A stretch of DNA of 64,000 nt from Aricia agestis (taxonomy: Eukaryota; Arthropoda; Insecta; Lepidoptera; Lycaenidae): positions 1,642,001 through 1,706,000 of the forward strand of contig NC_056428.1 in NCBI RefSeq assembly GCF_905147365.1, read 5' to 3'. Within the stretch, counting starts at the first letter, position 1, and every line of letters begins with the position of its first letter. Both the position numbers and the translations under genes were made by a program. Below the pieces are notes generated by a model that had not been told where the DNA came from, did no database searches, and was given only the letters and a program-made list of their open reading frames with translations. Shown piece after piece: positions 43,674 through 54,914 of this stretch.

Positions 43674-43935
43674 TTCCAAATAAACCGGTTAGCGTTAGTC
43701 GCATCAAGTGTGAAGCTCCCTCGATCTCTGGATCTCACGTGCATCAGCTACCGCTTGTTAGTGATATCTGATGACTCTGGGTCATCAATTTCGCTTGATT
43801 CGTAAGTTCGTTGTACTGATGAGGCGTCACGATCGGCTGCTGAATTTTAATACTTCTATGTTACGTATGATTGCTAGTTACATTATCCATTAGAATTTAA
43901 AAAATCTGGAAATAACCATACTAAAACATGGCGCT
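43674..43935. other. Noncoding DNA
   Basis: GTGATATCTGATGACTC and mixed composition; nothing recognised. Confidence 0.45.
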
Positions 43936-44185
43936 TGTCTATATATAATAATATAATAAAAATATATATTATAATATAAAGCTCAAAGGTGACTGACATG
44001 GTGATCTATCAACGCACAGCCCAAACCACTGGACGGATCGGGTTGAAATTTGGCATTTAGGTATTCGCCTACGTCATAACATGTACACATAATAAATCAC
44101 GCTAAGAAAGTATTTTGATCAATTCTACCCCCAAGGGGTTAAAATAGGGGATGAAAGGATGAAATATTATAATAACACTGATTAA
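43936..44185 (+). mobile_element. Repeat with CTCAAAGGTGACTGACATGG
   Basis: After an AT-rich lead, GGTGATCTATCAACGCACAGC, CCAAACCACTGGACGG and ACCCCCAAGGGGTTAAAA occur in an order common in lepidopteran and other arthropod repeats. No frame; Helitron-like class probable. Confidence 0.55.
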
Positions 44186-44189
44186 AAAA

Positions 44190-44636
44190 AAGCTAGTTAC
44201 TACTAAAAATGAAAAGATTTCGTTAAAGAATCTGTACTTATCTATGTCTATTTTAATTCAACTTTGATCATGATCTGTATTTTTAACAAACTCGAATTAA
44301 AATCCATACAAACGTCAACACCAACACCTTCTCGATTTTGGTTAGTAATTATTGGGCCACCGCGCGCTAGTGTAGTTGGGGGTGCCAAAAAGTGCCGAGG
44401 TCAAATTAATACAAATTCCTGATGATGTTAGGAAAAATAAGGCTGGTCCAGAAACTGCATATTACATAGTAGTGTAATTATTACACTTTCACTATTCGCA
44501 GTTTTGCCTTTTTTAATATATTCAATAAGCCAAAACTGCGGTCGTACACCTATGTAATGACGTTAGTAGTTATGCATATTCCTTACTATATTGTGGTGAA
44601 TCGTCTTATGTTATTTTTTTTAACGGACCACCACAC
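44190..44636. other. Noncoding DNA
   Basis: AAAACTGC and GCAGTTTT-type inverted bits at 44500-44540; no gene recognised. Confidence 0.4.
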
Positions 44637-44732
44637 ATTCCCTGCACCACTGTATCTCCTGTGTCGCCAGGATCAGCGGTATCCAACCACGAAAGCTCTT
44701 TGATATGATCTCAGGGAGCCCGAGGGACATGC
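44637..44732 (-). mobile_element. Interspersed repeat, partner of 27784
   Basis: CTCCTGTGTCGCCAGGATCAG and CTCAGGGAGCCCGAGGGACA are the reverse complement of the 27784-27893 copy, with modest divergence. Confidence 0.6.
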
Positions 44733-44903
44733 AACTGTCTTGGGACCCGCAACGAAATTAATCAGAAAATCCCCATAAAAGCGGGAGACAGCACAAAGTT
44801 GCAATGACCGAAAGTCAAAGAACTTAAGGGGCAGCACCACGGAAATAAGATTAATATTTGTGACTCCTAAGCTAAGTGTGTAAGTAAGACCTAGAGTCGT
44901 TAT

Positions 44904-45052
44904 GTTAGTTGATCATGCCCGTAACTATGCCTAAGCGGGGAATGGAGCACCATGGGGTTTTAGTGGGTAGTTCCTCGGAGAGTCCCACATGCCCCGGCCG
45001 ATTCCCCAATCCTCCGGGGATGCGCAAAGCATTTCCCCATATAAAAAAAGGC
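44904..45052 (+). mobile_element. 5'-truncated non-LTR retroposon, 11-bp TSD
   Basis: AGAGTCGTTAT at 44893-44903 and 45053-45063 flanks 149 bp. GGGGTTTTAGTGGGTAG and GGATGCGCAAAGCATTTCC followed by an A-run place it in the same family as 8953-9108. Confidence 0.75.
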
Positions 45053-45067
45053 AGAGTCGTTATAATA

Positions 45068-45346
45068 ATAATAATAATAATAATATCTATCGACGCTTCA
45101 CACCACGTCAGTTTGGCCCCGTGGTAAGTACCTGAAGGACTTGTGTTACCGGTACCAGACAACGGATATATATTTAATACTTTTTATACTATACATATAT
45201 TTAAGATTTTTTATTATATGATACACATATTTAATACACATCCATGACCCAGGAACTTTAAAAAACTTTTTGTCTCGTCGGCGGGATTCGAACCCGCGAC
45301 CCCCGGCTTGAGCTACCAACGCGCTCACCACTAAGCCACAGAGGTC
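45068..45346 (-). mobile_element. Full-length tRNA-derived SINE (family C), 11-bp TSD
   Basis: In sense orientation: GACCTCTGTGGCTTAGTGG (A box TGGCTTAGTGG at 45328-45338), GGGTTCGAATCCCGC (B box at 45281-45295), the AAAAAGTTTTT..GTTCCTGGGTCATGG body, GGTACTTACCACGGGG and an (ATT)n tail. The TSD GTCGTTATAAT lies at 45057-45067 and 45347-45357. It is the intact reference for pieces at 31063, 42063, 42672 and 59371. Confidence 0.85.
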
Positions 45347-45359
45347 GTCGTTATAATTT

Positions 45360-45670
45360 GTACTATGTCGTATATTGTTGCTATTCGTGGCTGTTAAAAC
45401 TACTAAAATGGCCTCAACAGATTTTCGAATGCTACTCAACTCACGACAGAGTCTCAATAATAATTCATTTAAATGATAAGTCGTTGGCTCGTAGGAGCTT
45501 ATTATTAATATCGAATATAATAACGGATATTCACATGGGGAACTGTAATAGAGCGGTTAGCGATAGCTACCGTTGCGTGCGCGTCGATCGCGAAAATTAA
45601 GTCAGCGAGCACGAACTCAGGGGTGGCTAACCTTGGGCTACACTTTGGTAAATATTAACTACTGAAAATT
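45360..45670. other. Noncoding DNA
   Basis: A plus frame of 80 codons (45358-45600) crosses it without recognisable domain. Nothing else seen. Confidence 0.4.
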
Positions 45671-45672
45671 CT

Positions 45673-45820
45673 CATCCTTACATATATTATAAGTGGGAAG
45701 GTGTGTCTATTTGTCTGTTTCCTCTTCGTGCTTAAACGGCTGAACCGATTAAGGTTTTTGGCATGCATAATATTATACTTTAAGAGACGAGAAAGGACGT
45801 AATATAGTTTTCTTCGCGAA
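45673..45820 (+). mobile_element. Helitron-like 5' fragment, plus
   Basis: TCCTTACATATATTATAAGTGG, GTGTGTCTATTTGTCTG, CTTAAACGGCTGAACCGATT and GAGAAAGGACGTAATATAG. Confidence 0.6.
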
Positions 45821-45824
45821 ACTA

Positions 45825-47308
45825 TAATATAGTAGATTTTTGTATGGTAGCAAAGCTTGTAAACTTTTTTTAAACATTAAGAGCTTACTGTATTTGTCTG
45901 TACTTTGTGTATACTGAATAAAAGTATAACCAATTTGAGTATAATCACAGCAACCGATTATATTTTAAACCTAGTTAAAACATTATATAAAAAGACCATA
46001 AAAGTTAAGATATTTTAAATCATTAAATTACAATTAATAGTACTCAGTAAACTAATTTCTCAAGTAAAGCGAGGAGTACAGTTAATTCATGGTAACAAGA
46101 TATTACGAGGGAAAAACGTCTTTTGATTTAAGGCGGCCATTTGCGTAAATAAATTATCTGATGCGCCTGCGCTCTGCGGTCAGAGTGCAAACAATTATTG
46201 CAAATGAGACAACGAAATCACTGCAATAAATGCTTATTTGACCTGATTACATAATTAAGTAGCAAAGTAAACATGTATCTTACATAAAACATATTAAAGT
46301 AAATTGCCCTATCGTTATTATTAGGACTTAATATTAGGGTTTTAAAAGCTAAATTTAAATATGTGATAGTTCATTGCTAAAAGTTAATTAAGAAAATTGA
46401 CGACTTCATTTTTAAGTCACGAAAAAGTTTAACGCCCCTGCTTAATAGCGGCGCTAGGAAAGAGATAATAATATTAAGGAATATCTAAAATGGTGTTTAT
46501 TTAATAACACTTTAGCGCTTTCCCATTCAATCAAATAATAATATTTATGTTAAATATTTAGTAAATCATCATCAACCCGTTGTAAGGTTTTATTTTTAAC
46601 CCTTGATGCAAACAGTGTTGTAACTTGTAAGTCTAACGTCTGTCGGTGACCGATTTTGATAAAGTTATTTCAAATAGTTTTTATTTGCCAATTATGGATG
46701 CTCCCTCCCTAAAATTAGCTGTCTGTCAGTACGAATATCGACGATAAGGACATTAAAATAACATTCATATCAGCGGGCCTTGTACAGTGGCGGTTACGAC
46801 GCTCGCCGCGTCCTTGATGGGGCGAAATAGGAGAAAATTATACTTTTCACACGGACGTGACTGTTCGATTAAAAATTCCTCGTGAGGAACTGTAGTGTAA
46901 CTGATAATGTATTAAATATAAAATTTTTGATGCTCTAAGCCAACAGGTTACGAAGTTAATAGAGTATTTGCAGAAAAATCGATGATTACGGTACATTTTT
47001 TTTCTGAAAACCTATTGTGTTTGAAAAAAAATCCTCGTGAGCAATTGAAGATTGAAGACCAGTCTACAATATAATATTTTTTTCGGTACTGTACTTTAAG
47101 TTCTACCAGATTTTATAGAGGTTGAACTTAGTCGAAATTGCCAGGTGGTGCCTTAGGATAATTCGATGTATTTTAACTGTTGGTGCTAATTGGTAGGCAT
47201 TTTAACCCCCTCCAGCAAGGGAAGGTTATAATGTTTCGTTTGACCAATCTGACAATTGATTTAGAAAATTATAATATTATTGTACGACATGATATTATAC
47301 ACAAAATA
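45825..47308. other. AT-rich noncoding DNA
   Basis: CCTCGTGAG is repeated near 46878 and 47032. No gene, RNA or clear repeat family recognised. Confidence 0.5.
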
Positions 47309-47526
47309 TTTTCACCAACCGCCTCCTAACGCTAAGTGGTCCCCTAGCGGCCATTAAGGGTACATATCCTTCAAGATTTCACGAATTTTTGTGTGTCACG
47401 TTCGTCCTTAGGGCGTAAGAACTTTTGCAAAACATTACTTTTTTTTAAATGTGTTTGTTTTAAGAGATATTTGACCCGCAAAGATCGCTAGGGAACACTA
47501 GCGTTAGGAGACCGATGGTGAAAACA
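47309..47526. mobile_element. Foldback MITE, diverged arms
   Basis: TTTTCACCAACCGCCTCCTAACGC..CCCTAGCGG at the left pairs with CGCTAGGGAACACTAGCG TTAGGAGACCGATGGTGAAAA at the right, roughly three quarters identical by eye. Confidence 0.6.
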
Positions 47527-47529
47527 GGC

Positions 47530-49340
47530 ATTAGATTCATATTATCTCGAACAAAGGTACTGTTTACTCTAATGATTTAAAGACATAAACTTAGATATAT
47601 TCAAATACAAACTTACTACTTCCAACGTTTAAGTTTTTTTTTTTTATAAAGTAACGGAGCGAAGATATAAAATTAAAAATATAGACATGTCACTTTCAAC
47701 AATTATACGACAAATTGCACGAAACAATTCGAGGAAGCCGACACAGGGTTTTTGTCAGCGATAAATTTTCACGAGCGCCGAGCGATGCTCCAGTTTTTTT
47801 GCCGGACCCCGTTCAGGTTTGAAACACATAAACTTTTATTACCATTCGGTTCTCAAATGTGCGCCGATCAACTCAGAAAATTGGAGGTATAAGCCACGGA
47901 AATATATACCTTAACATATCTGAATAGGTGTGAAAATCGGCTGCGAGAATTTTTTCTTTAGTGATAATTCTCACCCATTCATTAGGGTTTATTAAACGGA
48001 ATGGGCTGAAATGCAGAAACGGACACCAACGAGCTTTTCTTAGTACTCATTGTTAAATTCGAGTTTCATTATTACCTCATTACGAACTTTTACGTGATGA
48101 GAAATGTCGTAAATTTTGGACCAAAATCAGCTCCCGGTAATTAGTGGGGTTTGCTATAAAAAGATGGGTGATTAATTAATGACTTTATCTTAAAGATTAT
48201 ACTAAAACTAGATGGCGCATTATAATTGTTCTAAATGTAAAATTGTCGGTAGTTTGCTCCCTGTGCCTATATTTCTTCTTAGTTTTACAGTGCCAAAAGC
48301 TGATTGGTCTAAACTCTAAAATCTGTTTCTTATCCCAAGAAAATCTTAACGCGACTTATATCATTCGAAAGGTACCTTTGTAAGTGAGACAATGCCATGT
48401 CTCACTTACATTCCTTCCTTTAACATTTTCCATGCAGGATGAAATCTCTGGAATCAAACTAAGATAACCACTGTATGATGAAGTTTATCCAATAATTAAT
48501 TAGGTTTTTGAGGTCAAAGAATTTTCCCACAAAAATAATGATGCCAAATAAAAATGTCGGTGATCAGATAAAAGGCCGAAACATCAGGGTCTTTAGCCTA
48601 CATTGTTTCCGAAAACTGAAGATTTAAGCGATGGTTAATATTAATTCCGCCATTATTACCAACTTTCACATAAATTATATATTTAATTTAAGAGGATGTT
48701 TCCCAATCTGACAAAATGATGCCGGTAATTATTTTTAATGACGTTTTAAAGTTATTTTATTTAGTGTATCATTGTCTTATAAACTTACGTAATTAACTTT
48801 TATAATTGTTATAGCTTGGTATTTATGGTATTTCGACTACTTACTTACTTCGATTCCATATTTAGCCGACTTCCAAAAAAAGGTGAGGTTCTAGGTGCTG
48901 CACCTATATATATTTAGTGATATTTACGGAAACGCCTTATATTATATTGACAATAAGCCCCAAAATATTGGAAAAACGATTTTAAAATTGGAGTTTATTT
49001 AAAAGTCATATCCTCGACATCGACTGTAATCGATAATGATTCTTATATGACCAAAGGCGAGCAAGTCAAAAAAATTGAAAAATTCAATGCTCATCCTATT
49101 TAAAATGCATAAACCTTGCTTCGACCTCAGAGTATTTTCGTCTTTCAGTTAATTAGTGCGATAAAAACAGACGAGCCAAAATCTAGTACATCGGGAAGTT
49201 GCAGACAAAAACCCTTAACAAACAAAAAATCGAACGACATTCTTCTTTACGACTTTAACATAAGTGTGTAATCAGTCGATCGATTTTACCGGGCGAGCCA
49301 TTGACGTTGTATAAGTACGGATACCAACAATAATAATAAA
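47530..49340. other. AT-rich noncoding DNA with one hairpin
   Basis: A perfect 13-bp stem lies at 48379-48391/48398-48410 (TGTAAGTGAGACA). AGCCGACTTCCAAAAAAAGG at 48861 is a common lepidopteran repeat phrase. No gene. Confidence 0.5.
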
Positions 49341-49341
49341 C

Positions 49342-49596
49342 CTAAAGGGGTAAGATTTTGTATGGAGCCTGGCCATCTACCGTCCGCTAAATGTGTTTTT
49401 TCGCGTTCACGAATATTTTTTTCAAAAATGGATAGCAGCTCGTAACTTTGAAATGTGACACTTTACGTGGTTTTGTCTAAGATTATTTTTTGTTTGTATT
49501 GATGTTAGCTATCAATTTTTGAAAAAAAAAATACGTGAATGCGATAAAACACATTTAGGGGACAGAAGGTCGGCCAAAATCTTCATACCCCTTTAG
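49342..49596. mobile_element. Foldback MITE, CTAAAGGGGT ends
   Basis: CTAAAGGGGT at 49342 and ACCCCTTTAG ending at 49596. Inner pairs include CTAAATGTGTTTT with AAAACACATTTAG and CAAAAATGGATAGC with GCTATCAATTTTTG. Confidence 0.7.
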
Positions 49597-49599
49597 ACC

Positions 49600-50445
49600 T
49601 GACATGTCAATGGTAAATTGTTTCTAAACTACTATAATAAGGCTGTAATACTTTGTCGTGTTTTGCGTACACGCTATATTATACCTACATTTTGCGTTTT
49701 CAGACATCCATTAAAGCCCGTTCAACCCCTTTGTGGTAGATAGTAGACCCGTTCATAGCTGTACCCTCTCCAAGCCTTGTGTATTGCGTAATGAATGATT
49801 ATTATTATAATCTTCTAACTTTATTATCCTGGTTAGAGCTAATCGTATTATAATACCTACAAGACGTTCTACACGGCTTTGTGAACTATCCATCGTAAAA
49901 TTATAATTTCACCACAACTGACAGACTGAAAATATGTCAAAAATGGATTTTGAACCTCATTGTTCGCACATAATTTTTCCTGTGAGTCTGTGTACCGTAC
50001 ATCGCTGACCAAGTAAACCCGATTCGATGATTTATTGGTGTGACACGTGTTTTTTGCGGGGCTCGTCTTGCGGAAACGTTTTGGGATCGTCTCGCACTCG
50101 CCCAGAATGGAGACGACCCGCGAGCCGCTTTTTGTCTTCCACTTTATTTCTCTTTTCGGGTCAGAAGTATGTTACGACTATTTTGACAGTTTGTGGTTTT
50201 GATTTCATGATATTATTATACTTAAGTCAGGCAAACATAACATAATATAATAATATCAGAAACGTAACTAAAAACAAACTAATGAAACCACATCCACATG
50301 ATAAACTCTAACTTTTTATCGTCCTGAAGTAGGGCTAAGTTTTCTATTGCCGCAGTCGGGTGACAAAATTTTCATTTAAACTTTAAGTTTTTTTCGATCC
50401 ATAATATTATAATGTTTGTAGTGATGACAAATCTTCCTAATATTG
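49600..50445. other. AT-rich noncoding DNA
   Basis: A GC-richer patch at 50035-50140 gives a plus frame without recognisable domain. Nothing else. Confidence 0.45.
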
Positions 50446-50588
50446 TCTAGACTAATATTATTTAGTTTATCCGATAAAACATGAGAACGGTTGAACCTAT
50501 TTGCCAAATTTTAGTCTTGAAATATTTGTGGAGGGCTAGGGAAGATATTAGGAGGGAATTGATACGAAGTTCACTGGGCCATCTAGTT
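50446..50588 (+). mobile_element. Decayed Helitron-like element
   Basis: TCTAGACTAATATTATTTAG at the left and AAGTTCACTGGGCCATCTAGT at the right. Confidence 0.5.
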
Positions 50589-50734
50589 ATTACGATATTA
50601 TTTAAAAGTATTAATAGGTAGTCAAATCATGTTTATCATTTTTCATAATAATTCATCTGCATTCAAGTATATAACCCCACCCAAAGTGTAAAGTGTTCAA
50701 CCCACTTTTCCCAAAATTTGGGTGGTCCGTTGTC

Positions 50735-50865
50735 AACTATCGATAAACAATTGGACATTAATATCGGACGGGGACAATTAATCACATCACTACGAGTTAA
50801 ATATCGATAAGAAATAGTGTTGACAGCACAATAAGTGTCAAAAACAAGATGGCGCGCGTCATTAC
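50735..50865. promoter_or_regulatory. Paired TATCGATA sites with AAGATGGCG
   Basis: Perfect TATCGATA (the fly DRE core, bound by DREF; its CGATA is also the BEAF-32 core) occurs at 50738-50745 and 50802-50809. AAGATGGCGCGCG follows at 50846. In flies such pairs mark housekeeping promoters or domain boundaries. No gene start is evident on either strand: the frame from the ATG reaches a stop within about 15 codons. Confidence 0.35.
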
Positions 50866-50879
50866 TGTCATACATCATG

Positions 50880-52233
50880 AACGTGTCATGTCCTAGTAGA
50901 CCTTAAAATAAAAATGGGGAAAGTAAATGTGAGAGTTATTGCTAATTACGAAATTAAGTAAATTCTTCAATAAAATTACGTATCGTCTTGTAAATTTTTG
51001 TAGGTATCCAGGTTAAGTTAAGGCAAGTATATTTTATCAATTTCGACAATGGTTTTCGAAATCAACATTTTGACTAGGTATCGCAAACTTAATAACTTAA
51101 TTAATTCATAAACATCGTTCTTTTTTTTTCGAACTTTGCTCTATAATATAATTGAAGGCATCTTGACCAAGTTCCCAGGAATTTAACAACTTTGATTATC
51201 ATGCAATTATTTAAAATATTTAAAAAGTAGTTAAACCAGTCACAGTCAAAGATGAACATACATAAAGAAACCGTTTAAAATACATCGAGCCGATTTAAGG
51301 ACAGTAGTAGGGCATATTTCTTATGCAACAGAAGACAGTTAAGGTATAGTTTCGAACTGTATTTCTCAATACGAACATACAGAATCAATAAAAAGAAAAT
51401 CATTCCGGACAACTGAATAAGTTTCACTCCGTTATGGCGGCGCATCGATGTGCGAGTGTAGATGCACTTAAAAATATTTCTAAAATTAAATATCTGAAGA
51501 TAACTTTCTTACATTAATTATTTGGAACACTAGGACTGCAGTAGCCACTATAACAAATTGCTATGTCACTTTTTAAGCAAAAAGTACAACTTCTAGCCAA
51601 CTACTTGAGAAAACATCTAGCAAATTTACTCCCCATTTATCTTTGAAGCCCAGGTATTTCGTAATTTTATTTCTCACCTATCATGACTCTTTTCCTATCA
51701 ATATAATAGCACTTATAAATATACTATTAAATATACGGGGTTTTGCATCTTTACCATCGTTTTTATGTTGAAAAAATATTGTTTATTCTATATTTTATCG
51801 TACATCGACGTGTGTCACCCGAAAAAGTCCACCTCGTAAATAACAGACGCATCCGCGGCGCGCAAAAAGCCGAATGTGTAATTACACTGGTCAGTGCCCC
51901 TCATACCCTGTATTTTGAATTAAGAAATAAAAGTATTATTCCTCTTTGCATATTTCTGAAACATTAACTTATCAGTTTCGAGATGATAAAAATATTCTAT
52001 TCTAACTAATAAGTTAGTTGTCACTGAACACGAAGAAATGTAGCTATTATTGCATCATGTTCTTTTACACCTGAAAAACCTAAATATCACTGCCGTATTC
52101 CTGTTCTCATATTCGACTACGCAAACTATGTTGAAAAATATAAAGCACGTTTTTCTAAGATCCCTCTCACCTGGACATGAGGATCGGTGAGATTTAACTG
52201 GACTCTACCTTTTTCTTCTAAATACGACTATGA
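50880..52233. other. AT-rich noncoding DNA
   Basis: A GC-richer bit at 51845-51890. The plus frame at 51743-51967 has no domain I recognise. Confidence 0.45.
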
Positions 52234-52577
52234 CGTGGGAGAGCCATGCTTCGGCACGAATGGGCCGGCTCGACCGGAGAAATACCACGGGCTCACAGAA
52301 TACCAGCGTGAAACAGCGCTTGCGCTGCGTTTCGTCGAGTGAGTGAGTTTACCGGAGGCCCAATCGCCTATCCTTTTCCCTTCCCTACCCTATCCTTTTT
52401 CCTTCCCTACCATCCCCTATTCCCTTCTCTACCCTCCCCTATTACCCTATTCCCTCTTAAAAGGCCGGCAACGCACCTGCAGCTCTTCTGATGCTGCGAG
52501 TGTCCATGGGCGACGGAATGTTGCTTTCCACCAGGTGACCCGTTTGCTCGTTTGCCCCCTTATTTCATAAAAAAAAA
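52234..52577 (+). mobile_element. SINE family B, complete, plus
   Basis: CGTGGGAGAGCCATGCTTCGG, B-box-like GGCTCGACCGG, GTGAGTGAGTTTACCGGAGG, a pyrimidine block, GCTCTTCTGATGCTGCGAG, CACCAGGTGACCCG, poly(A). The best plus-strand reference copy. Confidence 0.88.
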
Positions 52578-52579
52578 CC

Positions 52580-52962
52580 TGCGTCATTTCTGGTATCTTC
52601 TTACTAGCGTGCTGATTCAAATAAATAATACTTACAACATTCCATCATACTCGTGACTTTTATTTGAACCTCTCGCATATAGAAGTGCAAATATGAAGGA
52701 ACAGTTAGACCACATAATTGATATATTCGAGGCATCAATTAAAGCGGCGCCGTCGTGACTACCTACTACAGGATAGCGCGCCGTGGGAACACGGGAATAG
52801 TGACACCACTGTAGCTGGGGACTTGGGTTCTAATATCCTAAGTATCGTAGTAGTTTGGTCTCTTAAGTCTTCGATAAACAAGGACGGAAAATACTTTGAA
52901 AATGCTAAGCAGTTATGCCTTTACCTTACCGTATTATAATCCGGAATATCGAAATACATTTG
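52580..52962. other. Noncoding DNA
   Basis: GCGGCGCCGTCGTGACTACC at 52743 and a plus frame of 73 codons with no recognisable features. Confidence 0.4.
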
Positions 52963-53114
52963 AGTGAGTGAGTCGCAGAATTTCTGCCGCGTAAATATCT
53001 TTTCATACAAATCATGACTCACAAAATACGCTCGTGTGAATCAAACAGGACTTTTGTATGAAACTGAATGTAGCAGAATTCTGCTGAACCGAAATTCTGC
53101 GACTCACGACTCAC
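52963..53114. mobile_element. MITE, GAGTCGCAGAATTTC ends
   Basis: GTGAGTCGCAGAATTTC at the left is complemented by GAAATTCTGCGACTCAC at the right. ACTCACAAAATACGCTCGT inside repeats as ACTCACAAATTACGCTCGT just beyond the right end. Confidence 0.7.
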
Positions 53115-53347
53115 AAATTACGCTCGTTTGGCTTCGCCCTAAATATAAATTACCCCTGATTTAGTCCCAAAGACGATTGATTTATAAAGATACATTTTAT
53201 TAATGCACGTGTATACGATCAGTAGATCTGATAATTATTATAGTATTTTCAAATTTATAGTATCTTACTTTACAAGCATAGGACTTTCATCAACTTAGAG
53301 TAGAATTCCGTGAAATCCGTTTCTACTTTCTGTAAGGAACCTACCAG

Positions 53348-53520
53348 GGCCTGTAGACAAGTGGCAAAGCGCTAACACTGACGCTAAAGCTAGCGCTACA
53401 AAATGTATGCGATTTGACATAAGTCATCGCTTCGCTAGCGAATACTAATGTCAAATCCATACATTTTGTAGCGCTAGCGTTAGCGTTAGCGTTAACGTTT
53501 TGCCACTTGTCTACGGGGGC
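53348..53520. mobile_element. Foldback MITE, GTAGACAAGTGGCAAA ends
   Basis: GTAGACAAGTGGCAAA..GCTAACACTGACGC and AGCGCTACAAAATGTATGCG at the left; complementary CATACATTTTGTAGCGCT, GTTAGCGTTAGCGTTAACG and TTTGCCACTTGTCTAC at the right. Shares the inner TTTGACATAAGTC with 31923-32075. The minus frame across it only reflects the GCTAAC repeats. Confidence 0.8.
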
Positions 53521-53602
53521 TGTCAAATTAAAACTTTATTTTTGTTCTAGTTGTTGACATTTTTAAATCAGTAAGTATACGCTTTTATATTATATATGAA
53601 GA

Positions 53603-54148
53603 CTAGCGACCCGCCCTGGCGTCGCACGGGTATATAATATATAGCCACTGAAAAAATGATTAAAATCCATAGCCTATGATCCTTCACGTGGTTTACTTCA
53701 TATCTGTGCCAAATAACATAAAAATTTCTTCAGTAGTTCGCGAGATAAGCCCTTTCAAATGATTTCCCGCGTTTTTTCCACATTCTCCTATTAGTCTTAG
53801 CGTGATAAAATATATTTTATAGGCTATAGCCTATAGCCTTCTTTAATAAATGGGCTATGTATAACACTGAAAAAATTTTCAAATCGGACTGGGTTTTTCA
53901 AATCGGGTTCCTGAGATTAGCGCGTTCAAGTTAACCCTTCCAAATAATTTGCCCTGTTTTTCCACATTTTCCTCAATTTATTCGCTCCTATTAGTCTTAG
54001 CGTGATAGAATATAGCCTATATCCTTCCTCAATAAATGGGCTATCTAACATTGAAAGAATCATCAAAATCCGTTGCGTAGTTTTAAAGATTAAAGGGAAC
54101 AAAGGGACATGAGGGAAAAAAGCGACTTTATTTTATAATATGTATAGA
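53603..54148 (-). mobile_element. Complete Helitron-like element, third family
   Basis: CTAGCGACCCGCCCTGGC at the left and TTTTATAATATGTATAGA before T at the right, so in its own sense TCTATACATATTATAAAA..GGGTCGCTAG. The block CCTATTAGTCTTAGCGTGATA..AATAAATGGGCTATC occurs twice inside, about 200 bp apart. Confidence 0.8.
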
Positions 54149-54647
54149 TGTATAACTTTGCTACTTTTATCCCGAAATACGACTTTTACCGCGCGTTTTT
54201 GCATGTACAGCATCTAGTATCCTTTATAAGGTAAAACACCCGAGTCGGATGAGCATTTAAGTCAATTACGCGCTTGATTTTCCGCTTGTCGCGTCCACTA
54301 AGTGTTCAGAGACGAGAAATAAAAAAAAAAGATGAATAAGCTTTACTTGAAAAAGCTGTAGTTGTCATCGCTAATTTAAAAGGAAAATTAAGAAGAAGCT
54401 TAAACATTTAAAAGAATTTTGATATAGACATGCCCTGATTTTTAGTATGGTAACTCTGGATCCTTACCTTGTGACCGGAAGTCGAGAACACTACGTTGGG
54501 AATCCATAAGTTATTTTCCCCAAAAAAGGGTAAGTATAATATTATGTCACTCAGTAGTGCTCTTAAATTCTCTACATTTTTGCAAGTCAAGATGCAAATG
54601 TCTCTGACAAAATATGTGCGCTATCAAAAAGATGGTACCATTTATAT

Positions 54648-54705
54648 TATTGTATCCGTACTTAAATTATAAATGTGAAAATTTGTCTGTCTGTCTGTCT
54701 GTTAC
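54648..54705 (+). mobile_element. Helitron-like 5' end
   Basis: TCCGTACTTAAATTATAAATG, then AAATTTGTCTGTCTGTCTGTC. Confidence 0.55.
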
Positions 54706-54834
54706 GGGTAACTGTTGAAAAATCAAAATATTATATAGAATTAACATGATATGAGTCAAATATCGAACGCTTACGTCAATTCCATACATTTTTGGCGTTT
54801 GTGTAAAGAAGCGATAAAGAAAATGTGTTGGCTA

Positions 54835-54912
54835 GGGGCTTAGGTCCCACGTTTCCAGTGGTCGCAATTTATTTCTTAATCCAGCGGGTTCGACTCCCGT
54901 GCGGTTTCGTGC
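54835..54912 (+). mobile_element. tRNA-like SINE head remnant
   Basis: GGCTTAGGTCCCACG with GCGGGTTCGACTCCCGTGCGG, a good T-arm/B-box match. The D-arm is too far and too poor for a tRNA gene. Confidence 0.4.
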
Positions 54913-54914
54913 TC

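Noticed and set aside
54835..54912. Possible tRNA gene (GGGTTCGACTCCC)
   Set aside because: No cloverleaf can be drawn; the spacing is wrong and there is no acceptor stem.
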